A stretch of DNA of 64,000 nucleotides from Photobacterium carnosum (GCF_002849605.1 NZ_NPIB01000029.1:1-64000); one strand, 5' to 3'. Positions 18,867 to 26,785 are shown, counted from the stretch's first letter. The notes: a model not told the origin generated them from the letters alone. Made by a program: numbers and translations.

Positions 18867-19698
18867 GGTGATGACCTGCAAAGAAGTGATTTACTGGGCC
18901 GTGACCATGACCAACATTGAGTTCATCGGCGGCGGTTATGGCGGCGGTAATGTAGCGTTTAGCCAAGGTAGTTGCCGTTGTAAGATCATTGCCTTGAGCT
19001 AAATAAGATGCGATAGCCGCAGATAAGGTACAACCCGTGCCGTGGGTGTTGTTGGTATGAATACGAGGGGTTGTCAGTTCAATAACGTCAGTGGCGAGAA
19101 TGAGTAAATCAGTGCTATCACTACTTTGTTCTAAATGCCCACCTTTGAGTAACACTGCATGAGGATTAATCTCCCGTAACGCACTGATCATCGCTTGCAT
19201 ATCAGCCAGTGATTGTGGGATTTCTAAACCCGTTAATGCAGCGGCTTCTGGTAGGTTAGGGGTAATAATATCAGCCAGTGGCAGTAATTCTGTTTTGAGG
19301 GTAGTAATGGCATGTTGTTGTAATAACACATCACCGCTGGTGGCAACCATCACCGGATCAATGACTAAAAACTTAGGTTGGTAATGACGAATTTTAGCAG
19401 TAACCAGTTGAATAATATCACTGTCGGCGAGCATACCAATTTTCACGGCTTGAATATTGAGGTCACTGAATACGGCGTCCAGCTGTTGCTCAACCATATC
19501 AAGAGGAATGGAGAATATGCCGCTAACACCTTGAGTATTCTGGGCGGTAATCGCCGTAATAACCGAGCAAGCGTAACTGCCTGTTGCTGAAATGGCTTTA
19601 ATATCGGCTTGAATGCCTGCGCCGCCGCCACTGTCTGATCCTGCAATCGTTAATACAATAGGAGTAGTTGTGTGATGCGATGATGGGTTGTGTGACAT
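18856..19698 (-). CDS. thiD: Hydroxymethylpyrimidine / HMP-phosphate kinase
   Basis: 280 aa, first gene after the riboswitch. ThiD phosphorylates HMP twice to the pyrophosphate used by ThiE. Motifs: 'TIAGSDSGGGAGIQADIK', 'AITAQNTQGV', 'DPVMVATSGD' and 'NTHGTGCTLSAAIA' with the catalytic Cys. Ribosome site AAGGAATG sits close to ATG 19698. The His-rich tail (HFFAGHHHVR) overlaps the next start. Confidence 0.95.
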   Translation of the reverse strand: MSHNPSSHHTTTPIVLTIAGSDSGGGAGIQADIKAISATGSYACSVITAITAQNTQGVSGIFSIPLDMVEQQLDAVFSDLNIQAVKIGMLADSDIIQLVTAKIRHYQPKFLVIDPVMVATSGDVLLQQHAITTLKTELLPLADIITPNLPEAAALTGLEIPQSLADMQAMISALREINPHAVLLKGGHLEQSSDSTDLLILATDVIELTTPRIHTNNTHGTGCTLSAAIASYLAQGNDLTTATTLAKRYITAAITAADELNVGHGHGPVNHFFAGHHHVR

Positions 19699-19821
19699 AT
19701 TTCATTCCTTACGCGCTAGCATCAGGAACAAGTTATCAAGCGGGGAAGTGTAAACTGCGGTATGAGAGTGTGCAGTTGACTTAGCTTGCATCTATTAACG
19801 TTGGTAATCCGTTGATAGTTA

Positions 19822-19899
19822 GTTCCCTCCGCCAGTGTTAACTGGTTCAGGTTCAACGGGTCCCACCATTACAGTGATCTCAGCTTAACGCCCCCCGAC
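19822..19899 (-). ncRNA. TPP riboswitch (THI element)
   Basis: Read on the minus strand the region contains the conserved THI-box order: GGGG, then CTGAGA, a short variable arm with GGTGGGACCC, then GAACCTGA and CGGAGGGA. It lies about 125 bases before thiD and would shut the operon when thiamine pyrophosphate is plentiful. TTCCT (minus, 19728-19724) can pair with AGGAA of the thiD ribosome site (19709-19705), suggesting translational control, but no strong terminator is seen. Confidence 0.95.
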
Positions 19900-20118
19900 T
19901 AATGGCAATTATCCTAATTCAGAATAATTGGATTGTCACTCTATATTTTATTAAGAAATAACACGTTACAAACATTACGCGAGATTGTTAATAAATAACA
20001 TATTAAATTGGTGAAGGTTTTATTGTTGTGAACTGAAGTGGTTTTTTGGTATATGAATCTGATACTGACTATTTATAAATGAGATAGGTGTCAGTTTTTC
20101 GGTGCTTATTTTGATTTG

Positions 20119-20568
20119 TTATACTGCTAATTCTAATAGCAATGAATTATAAAGAAAATCAGAAACCGATTGATTACAAAGGAACGCTTGTTCGTCATTA
20201 TTACCATAGACGTACATATTTGTAATCCAGCGTAATTCTTCTTTTTTAAATGTTTCATTTAAGAAATCAGTTGTTTGACCTTTAGTTCTTGAGGCACAAA
20301 AAATAATATCACAGCGACGATTATTATTAATTTGTGTTAAACCTGATTCGATAGCACCTCGGTCATCGCCACCCGTAATAATGCCTATTTTTTTATTTTT
20401 TAGAATGAATGTTACGGCAAAATCATCCTCATTTGGAATAGTGATACTTGCTATTGCTATTGCTATTTGTTCTAATTTTTTTGCTAAAAGACGTAGTGAG
20501 GTGGTTTTTCCAGTGTTTGAACTACCATAAAGGACACAAATTAAATTATTCTCAGACATATTTTCCAT
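20119..20568 (-). CDS. Small P-loop NTPase of unknown function
   Basis: 149 aa (ATG 20568, or ATG 20559). A Walker A motif 'YGSSNTGKTTSLRLL' is at the N-terminus; a possible Walker B-like 'CDIIFCASRTKG' strand is near residue 88. The rest looks like a compact nucleoside-kinase-sized domain without a clear lid or base-recognition motif. I do not recognise the family. It sits alone between the thiamine riboswitch and the toxin-antitoxin pair; the AT-rich gene has no clear terminator. Confidence 0.65.
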   Translation of the reverse strand: MENMSENNLICVLYGSSNTGKTTSLRLLAKKLEQIAIAIASITIPNEDDFAVTFILKNKKIGIITGGDDRGAIESGLTQINNNRRCDIIFCASRTKGQTTDFLNETFKKEELRWITNMYVYGNNDEQAFLCNQSVSDFLYNSLLLELAV

Positions 20569-20829
20569 CGCAGGTTATACCGTTATTGAAAATATAATAA
20601 CTTATGTTGGTGGTTGAAAGTTTGCGCTATTCCATAAAAATACAAGATAATCATAGTGTTGTCATTTTTTGAGTGATATTTTTTACTGAGTATTGTATAG
20701 AAATATTCTAGGATAGGTTTGGTGATAATCTAGGTTTGAAAGTGCAGACTTTTGTTTATATAAAGCTAATATTGAAGAGGCTCTAGTATGAGCCTTTTGG
20801 TGGCGTGACGCAGAGTTAGTATTTGTGCA

Positions 20830-21120
20830 TCAAAATATATTTTTAATATCACGATAAAAATTCTCATGAGAACCTAAAGCCATTAATTCAAGAGTAACAG
20901 TACCATCTTCATAGCTGTAGCCAAGTAACATTAATTGCTTAACCATTTTGAATTTATGGACACGTAAAAAGGATAGGTCTCCTTTTTTTTGTTCACCGAG
21001 TAATGGTTCTTTTATTAATTCTTTAACGGCATTATCTAGATCTGTTTTTTGATTTTTATGTAGTTTCTTTACCGCCTTTTTAAAGGTAGGAGTCTGTAAA
21101 ACTTGAGTTATATTAGTCAA
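20830..21120 (-). CDS. RelE/ParE-superfamily toxin
   Basis: 96 aa basic protein: 'TPTFKKAVKKLHKNQKTDLDNAVKELI', then 'LSFLRVHKFKMVKQLMLLGYSYEDGTVTLELMALGSHENFYRDIK'. The order (helical hairpin, four strands, terminal His/Tyr in SHENFYRD) matches YafQ/RelE-type mRNA interferases. It overlaps the antitoxin gene by 8 bases, the usual antitoxin-first arrangement. Whether it cleaves mRNA on the ribosome or acts as a ParE-like gyrase poison cannot be settled by eye. Confidence 0.8.
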   Translation of the reverse strand: MTNITQVLQTPTFKKAVKKLHKNQKTDLDNAVKELIKEPLLGEQKKGDLSFLRVHKFKMVKQLMLLGYSYEDGTVTLELMALGSHENFYRDIKNIF

Positions 21121-21334
21121 ATTGATAACTCTCTAATTGACCCATCTCTTTTTCAGCTTTAGCAATAATTGCTTGTTTTACAAACTCATAAGATAATTCT
21201 GGATTATCTTCCATTATTGCTCCAATTTTTGCCCAATGTTCTATTTGTTTTGGTGCTGTTCGGCTAAGGGCTTTAGCCATAATTGTCGCTTTGTCGACTA
21301 ATTCTTGATCTAGTCTAATACTTGCTGTTGCCAT
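21113..21334 (-). CDS. ParD-like antitoxin
   Basis: 73 aa. The start 'MATASIRLDQELVDKATIMAK' is a ribbon-helix-helix-like DNA-binding strand and helix; the region with 'RTAPKQIEHWAKIGAIMEDNPELSYEFV' fits the ParD_like group. The C-terminus is the likely toxin-binding tail. AAGGA precedes ATG 21334, and a promoter with an operator-like palindrome is just upstream, which fits autoregulation by the complex. Confidence 0.8.
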   Translation of the reverse strand: MATASIRLDQELVDKATIMAKALSRTAPKQIEHWAKIGAIMEDNPELSYEFVKQAIIAKAEKEMGQLESYQFD

Positions 21335-21363
21335 TTTAAATTATCCTTTAGTTCGTTTTCTAT

Positions 21364-21392
21364 ATTGTAGCGTATTGCTACATATGTCGCAA
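21364..21392 (-). promoter_or_regulatory. Promoter and operator of the toxin-antitoxin unit
   Basis: On the minus strand TTGCGA (21392-21387) and TACAAT (21369-21364) are spaced 17 bases apart, a near-ideal sigma-70 promoter. The palindrome TGTAGC-GTATT-GCTACA (21366-21382) fills the spacer and reaches into the -10, so a bound repressor would block RNA polymerase. Confidence 0.65.
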
Positions 21393-21464
21393 TTTGCATC
21401 TTCATGTTAAGTGCCAACAGCGGCTATCTAATGCTTATTCTCCACTGAGAAAAATAGCAGAAAA

Positions 21465-21605
21465 ATAGGACAGCCATAAAAGTGTTAATGGTTCAACGAC
21501 CGTCATTTTTTCAAATGGGACACGACTATTTTAATACCCGCGAGGGCGATAGGGAATCTACTTGCCGCGCGTTGAGTTTTTAAAATAAAGAGATGGCTGT
21601 CCTAT
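21465..21605. repeat. Mini-element A bounded by REP-type inverted repeats
   Basis: ATAGGACAGCCAT (21465-21477) and ATGGCTGTCCTAT (21593-21605) are perfect inverted ends around 115 bases without a coding frame. The inside (GTGTTAATGGTTCAACGACC...CCCGCGAGGGCGATAGGG...) is repeated in element B. The ends match those around the RAYT gene at 30386-31405, so it is probably a non-autonomous element moved by that transposase. Confidence 0.8.
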
Positions 21606-21685
21606 GTTCTTTGGACAAGCCCGAGCGGCTTTATATAAGTAAATATTGAAAATATCATGAAAGGTGATATTGAAATAAAAAAGAT

Positions 21686-21723
21686 AGGACAGCCATAAAA
21701 GTATATAAACATATGGCTGTCCT
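21686..21723. repeat. REP hairpin (paired inverted repeats)
   Basis: AGGACAGCCATA (21686-21697) and TATGGCTGTCCT (21712-21723) form a 12-bp perfect stem with a 14-base loop. The same structure recurs at 26786-26825 with only small differences. Confidence 0.85.
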
Positions 21724-21734
21724 GTCTTTGTGAT

Positions 21735-21873
21735 AAAAGTGTTAATGGTTCAACGACCATCATTTTTTCAAATCGAACATAGATGGGACTCGACTGTTTT
21801 AATGCCCGCGAGGGCGATAGGGAATCTACTAACCGCGCGTTGAGTTTTTAAAATAAAGATATGGCTGTCCTAT
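21735..21873. repeat. Mini-element B, second copy of element A
   Basis: The 139 bases repeat the interior and right end of element A almost base for base, from GTGTTAATGGTTCAACGACC to ATGGCTGTCCTAT (21861-21873), with an insertion of about 12 bases (around 21770) and a handful of substitutions. Its left end joins directly to the hairpin at 21686-21723. Between A and B lie about 80 bases without other features. Confidence 0.8.
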
Positions 21874-21971
21874 GTTCTCTGTTAAATCACGTAAATAAAT
21901 GTGGTTAATTGTATTGATTTTGTAAAGTTAGTTTTCATTTGTCGCAACTAATAATAGTTGACCAATGGTAA

Positions 21972-21986
21972 CGATAATCAATATCA
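21972..21986 (+). promoter_or_regulatory. Fur box before the iron operon
   Basis: CGATAATCAATATCA matches the 7-1-7 Fur consensus TGATAATnATTATCA at all but two positions. It lies 37 bases before the P19 start codon and would give iron-starvation induction of the operon. Confidence 0.75.
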
Positions 21987-22022
21987 TTAGCGTCTTTGTT
22001 GTAATCATTCAGGGAATAGATA

Positions 22023-22574
22023 ATGAAAAAAACACCTATCGCAATCGCATCAACGTTAATTTTGTTTTCAGCCACTGCAATTTCTCAAGAATACCCTTTA
22101 GGCCAGCCGACAATTAAAGATGGAATGGAAATACAAGGGGTTTATTTACAGCCGATTACTATGGATATGGAAGGTATGGGTATGGCTCAATTACCCGCGA
22201 GTAAGGCTGACGTTCATTTAGAAGCAGATATTCATGCTGTTGAAGAAAATCCAAATGGATTTGCAGAGGGAGATTGGATTCCATATCTAACGATTAAATA
22301 CTCGGTTACTAAACTAGGTGATAAAGAAACCACACAGTCAGGTATGTTTATGCCAATGATTGCTAGTGATGGCCCTCACTATGGTAAAAATATTAAACTT
22401 GATGGTAAGGGAAAATATAAAGTGAGTTTTACCATTTATCCACCTTCATATAATAAGAACGCACCATTTTTCCGCCATATAGATAAAGAGACTGGTGTTG
22501 CCCCTTGGTTTAAGCCTTTTGATGTATCGTGGGAATTTAATTATGCCGGGGTTGGGCGTAAAGGTAGTTATTAA
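22023..22574 (+). CDS. Periplasmic P19/FetP-type iron-uptake protein
   Basis: 183 aa with a signal peptide cleaved near residue 22 (ATAISQ-EYP). It belongs to the Tp34/P19 family of copper-dependent periplasmic iron proteins: 'KDGMEIQGVYLQPI', a Met-rich loop 'MDMEGMGM' (residues 47-54), 'KADVHLEADIHA' with metal-ligand His65/His71 and 'EGDWIPYLTIKY'. It usually works with an FTR1/FetM permease. It leads the operon directly behind the Fur box. Confidence 0.88.
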   Translation: MKKTPIAIASTLILFSATAISQEYPLGQPTIKDGMEIQGVYLQPITMDMEGMGMAQLPASKADVHLEADIHAVEENPNGFAEGDWIPYLTIKYSVTKLGDKETTQSGMFMPMIASDGPHYGKNIKLDGKGKYKVSFTIYPPSYNKNAPFFRHIDKETGVAPWFKPFDVSWEFNYAGVGRKGSY

Positions 22575-22592
22575 TCGTTATATATAAATAAA

Positions 22593-22620
22593 AAGGGAAG
22601 GTTCGACTTCCCTTATTTTT
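22593..22620 (+). terminator. Intra-operon hairpin, possible partial terminator
   Basis: AAGGGAAG (22593-22600) pairs with CTTCCCTT (22607-22614), followed by ATTTTTGTTT. It lies between the P19 gene and the cupredoxin gene and could make P19 more abundant than the membrane proteins. Confidence 0.7.
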
Positions 22621-22645
22621 GTTTATTAAGTTAATGTGAGGCAAA

Positions 22646-22993
22646 ATGAAAAAGTATATTCCTTTTATTATTCTATCATTTTATTTATTTTCGCCAATAT
22701 CTGCTTATGCAGCTGAAAAATACACGGTTTATTTGAAAATTAATAATGGTGAGTTTATTCCTCCTGTTTTAAATGTACCGACTAATAAAATTATACGAAT
22801 TAAAATTTCAAATATAGGTAATCAACCTGCAGAATTTGAAAGTACTCAATTACGCAAAGAAAAGGTGCTAGCACCAGGTGCAAGTTCTGTAGTGATTATT
22901 GCTCCTCTTAGACAAGGAACATACACTTTTTTTGATGATTTTCATTTAGAACATTTACACGGAAAAATTATAGCTCAAGAGCCAAGCCAATGA
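22646..22993 (+). CDS. Periplasmic cupredoxin-domain protein (EfeO N-domain-like)
   Basis: 115 aa with signal peptide (to about SAYA). The mature part is a single cupredoxin-like beta sandwich: 'YTVYLKINNGEFIPPVLNVPTNKIIRIKISNIGNQPAEFES' and 'GASSVVIIAPLRQGTYTFFDDFHLEHLHGKIIA'. Classical EfeO carries this domain fused to an M75 domain; here it is a separate gene. The stop overlaps the FTR1 start by 4 bases (ATGA). Copper ligands are reduced compared with plastocyanins, so iron delivery or oxidation is only inferred. Confidence 0.82.
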   Translation: MKKYIPFIILSFYLFSPISAYAAEKYTVYLKINNGEFIPPVLNVPTNKIIRIKISNIGNQPAEFESTQLRKEKVLAPGASSVVIIAPLRQGTYTFFDDFHLEHLHGKIIAQEPSQ

Positions 22994-23826
22994 AGGGACA
23001 AGTATTATTTGTAATTTGGCGTGAAAGTATTGAAGCCTTACTTTTAATTGGCATCATTTATGCGTGGATCAAGCAGCATGTCGATAGCCAAAGTGGCTTA
23101 CGTTACCTGTGGGGTGGAATAGCCATTGGTATTGGATCTTCTATTTTATTAGCACTGCTTATTTATGGTGTTTTTAATGTGTTAAACGATACAGAACAGT
23201 CATTATTTATGATTATTATGGAGTTTACTGCCTGTATATTAATTGTGCAAATGGTCTATTGGATGAATAGTCATAGTCACTCAATGAAGTCTGATATTGT
23301 TTCTGGATTAGAACAGCAAACTGAAAAACAAAACTGGTGGGGGGTTACGTTTATTGTTGCAATTGCGATTGCACGTGAAGGTAGCGAAATTGTAGTGTTC
23401 TTATCAGGTTTTATTATGTCTCTTAATGCAAGTAATGCGATTGATTTCTTTACAGAAGTTGCTGGAGGAATTGCAATTGCTGCGCTGACATTATACCTAT
23501 TCTCATTGATTAATCATTATGTTCCCTGGCGTATATTCTTTAATGTTACCGGAGTTGTATTGTTATTCCTTGCTGTATCGCTATTACTTAAAGGTGTAGA
23601 AGAGGGCATTAATTTGCTGCTTGAATATGATTATCCTATTCCTGATTTTCTTTATTTACCCGCTTGGAATTCGACCGGATTCATTGATGATTCTGGCGTC
23701 GTTGGTAATTTATTAAATGCATTTTTTGGTTACCGTTCACAGCCAATTTGGTTAAGCGTCATTGTATTTATTGCGTACTGGATAGTTATCTCTGCTCTGT
23801 TTTTACGGAGAAAAAAGCATGCGTAA
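22990..23826 (+). CDS. FTR1-family iron permease (EfeU-like)
   Basis: 278 aa with seven or so hydrophobic helices. Two iron-binding R-E-x-x-E motifs are seen: R11-ESI-E15 in helix 1 and R129-EGS-E133 in helix 4, as in Ftr1/EfeU. It moves ferric iron across the inner membrane. It overlaps the cupredoxin and EfeO-type genes by 4 and 8 bases, so the three are translationally coupled. No P19-fused domain is present. Confidence 0.92.
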   Translation: MKGQVLFVIWRESIEALLLIGIIYAWIKQHVDSQSGLRYLWGGIAIGIGSSILLALLIYGVFNVLNDTEQSLFMIIMEFTACILIVQMVYWMNSHSHSMKSDIVSGLEQQTEKQNWWGVTFIVAIAIAREGSEIVVFLSGFIMSLNASNAIDFFTEVAGGIAIAALTLYLFSLINHYVPWRIFFNVTGVVLLFLAVSLLLKGVEEGINLLLEYDYPIPDFLYLPAWNSTGFIDDSGVVGNLLNAFFGYRSQPIWLSVIVFIAYWIVISALFLRRKKHA

Positions 23827-24715
23827 TAAAACGACTATTTCAATTGCATATTTAATGATTGGGTTATTGCTTTCACAAGTGGTAGTCGCAAAAGCCTTGC
23901 GATCTCCGGTACAAACTGGCAATGAGATTATTACTGCTAAAGGTGATATTCCAACCCCTGAGAAATATCAGAAAATAACTACGCAGTATATGGATTATAC
24001 TGTCAAAAATATTAATAACGCGATTGAACAGTTAAATAATTTAAAGCAAAGCCTAAAAAATAATGATGTGAGAGTGGCGCAGATGGCTTATATTCAAGCA
24101 CATCAATATTATGAAACGGTTCGGCCTATTGTGATAATATTTGGTCATACCGATCGAATTATTAATTCACGTTCAAATGATTTTCTTGCTGGAGTGAAGG
24201 ACTACCGTTTCAAAGGGTTTCATCTGGTTGAGTATTTACTTTTTGAACAACAGAATAATCAAGCAACTTTGAATGCTGTTGATGAATTATTGATGAATTT
24301 AAATGATGTAAAGCGAAGAGTTGAAACAGAACAGGTTGATATTGTAAAACTGATCCAATCCTCCGCTGATTTTCTTGAAATGATATTAGAAACCAAACTC
24401 GCAGGTAAAGAAAATATCTATAGTGATTCTGATTTGACTGATATTGCCGCGAATGTAAAAGGTTCTCAATATATCATTGATGGCATTATACCGTTTCTAC
24501 CACATTCAACATCAGCGTCAATAATGAAAAATTTTAAAAAAATCACTGAAATTCTAGATAACTATAAAATTAAGACCAATGAATATAAACCTTATGACGA
24601 TTTAAGTGTTAAAGATAAAGCGGCGTTATTTTCTGTATTAACACAGCAGGCTTATTTATTAGCAACACTAAGGGCAACATTAAACCTTGATGTGTATTAC
24701 AAATATCAATATTAA
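23819..24715 (+). CDS. M75/imelysin domain protein (EfeO core), periplasmic
   Basis: 298 aa with signal peptide (to about VVVAKA). The M75 signature H-x-x-E is at H135-LV-E138 in 'FKGFHLVEYLLFE', within helical repeats 'YMDYTVKNINNAIEQLNNL' and 'QAHQYYETVRPI'. The N-terminal cupredoxin domain of full-length EfeO is missing and is supplied by the gene two positions upstream. It likely binds iron in the periplasm and passes it to the permease. Confidence 0.87.
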   Translation: MRNKTTISIAYLMIGLLLSQVVVAKALRSPVQTGNEIITAKGDIPTPEKYQKITTQYMDYTVKNINNAIEQLNNLKQSLKNNDVRVAQMAYIQAHQYYETVRPIVIIFGHTDRIINSRSNDFLAGVKDYRFKGFHLVEYLLFEQQNNQATLNAVDELLMNLNDVKRRVETEQVDIVKLIQSSADFLEMILETKLAGKENIYSDSDLTDIAANVKGSQYIIDGIIPFLPHSTSASIMKNFKKITEILDNYKIKTNEYKPYDDLSVKDKAALFSVLTQQAYLLATLRATLNLDVYYKYQY

Positions 24716-24733
24716 AATAGGGGAATAAAAGAA

Positions 24734-25975
24734 ATGAAAACATCATCAAGTTTTAAATTATCTAGACGTAATGCATTAAAAACATTGGTGCTTGGTAGTG
24801 CTGTCTTTACTGTTCCTGCAATAGTGGCACAAGAACGTGAGGTTGGAAGCCATTATAAAAAAAAGATCGATTATCAAGGTCTTCATCAGGCTGGAGTGAT
24901 TACGAAAGAACAAAAAAATGTTTCTTTTATTAGCTGTAATGTAACAGTTATGACATTAGCTGAGCTGAAGATGTTATTTAAAGTGCTGACTGCAAGAATT
25001 ACTTATTTAACTCAATCTAACAATTTACTCGTGAATGATAATGATAAGATACCACCATTCGAGTCAGGAATGCTGGGTGGACATTTAGATCCAGACTCAC
25101 TAACGGTGACGGTTTCTTTGGGGGCGAATTTATTTGATTCTCGGTTTGGATTACAGCAATTAAAGCCGCGCCATCTAGTAGAAATGAAAAGTTTTCCTAA
25201 TGATCAGTTAGATCCTAATTGGTGCGGAGGGGATATTGGGTTGCAGATTTGCGCTAATAGTCCCGAAAGTGTGGTTTATGCTTTACGTGATATTTTACAA
25301 CATACGAGTATGTATATAGTTCCACGCTGGAAAATGGACGGTTTTTTACCTTCGCGTGATATTGATAATAAAACAACACCGGTGAATTTGTTTGGGTTTA
25401 AAGATGGTACCGGTAATGCTCCAGCAAATAATACGGATTTGATGGATGACTTAGTGTGGGTTACAGCTAAGGATAAAGAGCCTCATTGGTGTATTGGTGG
25501 TTCATATCAAGCGGTTCGTTTGATCCGTTTTAATCTTGAATTTTGGGATAGGACACCTTTAGAAGATCAAGAGAATGACTTCGGTCGCCATAAAATAACA
25601 GGTGCTCCTATCGGAATGAAACATGAGCATGACTCGCCTGAGTATGAGACAGATCCACATGGTGATCGTATTTTGTTTAATTCACATATGCGCAGAGCAG
25701 AGCCTCGTAACCCTGAACGATACACCGCAAAATTACGCCGACGTAGTTACAGTTATTCACTCGGTATCAATAATTTTGGCATGTTAGACATGGGACTTAT
25801 TTTTATCTGTTACCAAAAAAATCTTCAAAAAGGCTTTATAGATACTCAAAAAAGGCTCAATGGAGAACCTCTAGAACGTTATATCAAACCTTTTGGCGGT
25901 AGTTATTATTTTGTACTGCCGGGAGTGAAAGCTAACGATGACTACCTTGGTCAAGCGTTATTTAATGATGTTTAA
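24734..25975 (+). CDS. efeB: DyP-type haem peroxidase EfeB, Tat-exported
   Basis: 413 aa with a twin-arginine signal (LSRRNALKTLVLGSAVFTVPA). The DyP motif G-x-x-D-G is in 'LFGFKDGTGNA'. The proximal haem His is likely in 'ILFNSHMRRAEPRN', followed by 'RRSYSYSLG' and 'LDMGLIFICYQKN' typical of EfeB. It oxidises ferrous iron or removes haem iron in the periplasm. It ends the operon; the stop codon abuts a RAYT-type remnant. Confidence 0.92.
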   Translation: MKTSSSFKLSRRNALKTLVLGSAVFTVPAIVAQEREVGSHYKKKIDYQGLHQAGVITKEQKNVSFISCNVTVMTLAELKMLFKVLTARITYLTQSNNLLVNDNDKIPPFESGMLGGHLDPDSLTVTVSLGANLFDSRFGLQQLKPRHLVEMKSFPNDQLDPNWCGGDIGLQICANSPESVVYALRDILQHTSMYIVPRWKMDGFLPSRDIDNKTTPVNLFGFKDGTGNAPANNTDLMDDLVWVTAKDKEPHWCIGGSYQAVRLIRFNLEFWDRTPLEDQENDFGRHKITGAPIGMKHEHDSPEYETDPHGDRILFNSHMRRAEPRNPERYTAKLRRRSYSYSLGINNFGMLDMGLIFICYQKNLQKGFIDTQKRLNGEPLERYIKPFGGSYYFVLPGVKANDDYLGQALFNDV

Positions 25976-25977
25976 TG

Positions 25978-26095
25978 AGGACTGCCAATACATTGCAGAT
26001 TCTAGCTAAGCCATTACACTTAATCTTCGTATTGCTTATGTGAGCTGTTTACCAATGTTGTCGTTATTTTTGTATAAAAAACTTATGGCTGTCCC
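25978..26095. repeat. Remnant of a RAYT locus
   Basis: 25978-26040 (GGACTGCCAATACATTGCAG to CGTATTGCTTATG) aligns with the leader of the RAYT locus at 30315-30376, with roughly a dozen mismatches in about 62 bases. Homology stops where the transposase gene should start. A right-hand repeat TATGGCTGTCCC follows at 26084-26095. This looks like an element that lost its transposase gene. The frame 26040-26273 over it is not protein-like. Confidence 0.7.
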
Positions 26096-26785
26096 AACTT
26101 CTGCTGAACTTCTGTATCTATTGTCATCATTAGGTATATTAGTTAAAAGTATTAATACTCTTGAACCCTGCAATTACAGCATAAAGATAATAAATAAAAT
26201 CACATCATTGTGTGTTTACAACATACAAGTTTATATTGAAATCTACTCAGGAAAGATAGCCAGTTTTTGTTGATTGATTTAATGTGTAAAATAAAAACAA
26301 TCGCATTAAGGAATAAAAAGCGGAGATATGAAATTTTTCATAGCGTTATCGTGTATATTCATAAAGCGACTTTTGATTGGAGCTATTCCATCTGGGTATT
26401 ATCGTTTTGTGGAAGAGTAAAGAAAAATATAGGACACCCATAACTTTCTATTTCGAAAATAGATAATAATTAACGCGATTATCTGAGCTTACAATCATCA
26501 TTCCCTACAGTGAATGTCTGCGAGAGCGATTACCATTAGCGTGTCGTAGAATTACTATTTTATTGATATCTTTTAGACTCGATCACGCTATTAATAGATC
26601 ACGGATAGCTCATGCTTCGCTTCCGAGATGACGGATAATAACCAGTGCTCTTCTCTGCTGTTAGGTATAAATTCATTTTTGTTATTCCCAATCACGTTGA
26701 AGTACATGCTTAAAGAAAAACTGTAATCCATTACGATCAATTCTGACGATACTCCATGAATGGGTTTTAATCAGTCGTGAGAAAT
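26096..26785. other. Non-coding stretch with degenerate repeat copy
   Basis: About 690 bases without a credible gene. ATAGGACACCCATA at 26428-26441 is a mutated REP end. Bases around 26505-26530 (AATGTCTGCGAGAGCGAT) resemble the inside of mini-elements A and B (AATGCCCGCGAGGGCGAT), so a decayed copy probably fills part of the region. Nothing else is recognised. Confidence 0.5.

Noticed and set aside
21465..21873. Repeats considered as a CRISPR array
   Set aside because: Only a few units, spaced irregularly, inverted rather than direct, and the 'spacers' are themselves homologous. No cas gene is near.
26040..26273. Open frame of 77 codons after efeB
   Set aside because: It runs across repeat ends, has no ribosome site and the peptide has no protein-like pattern.
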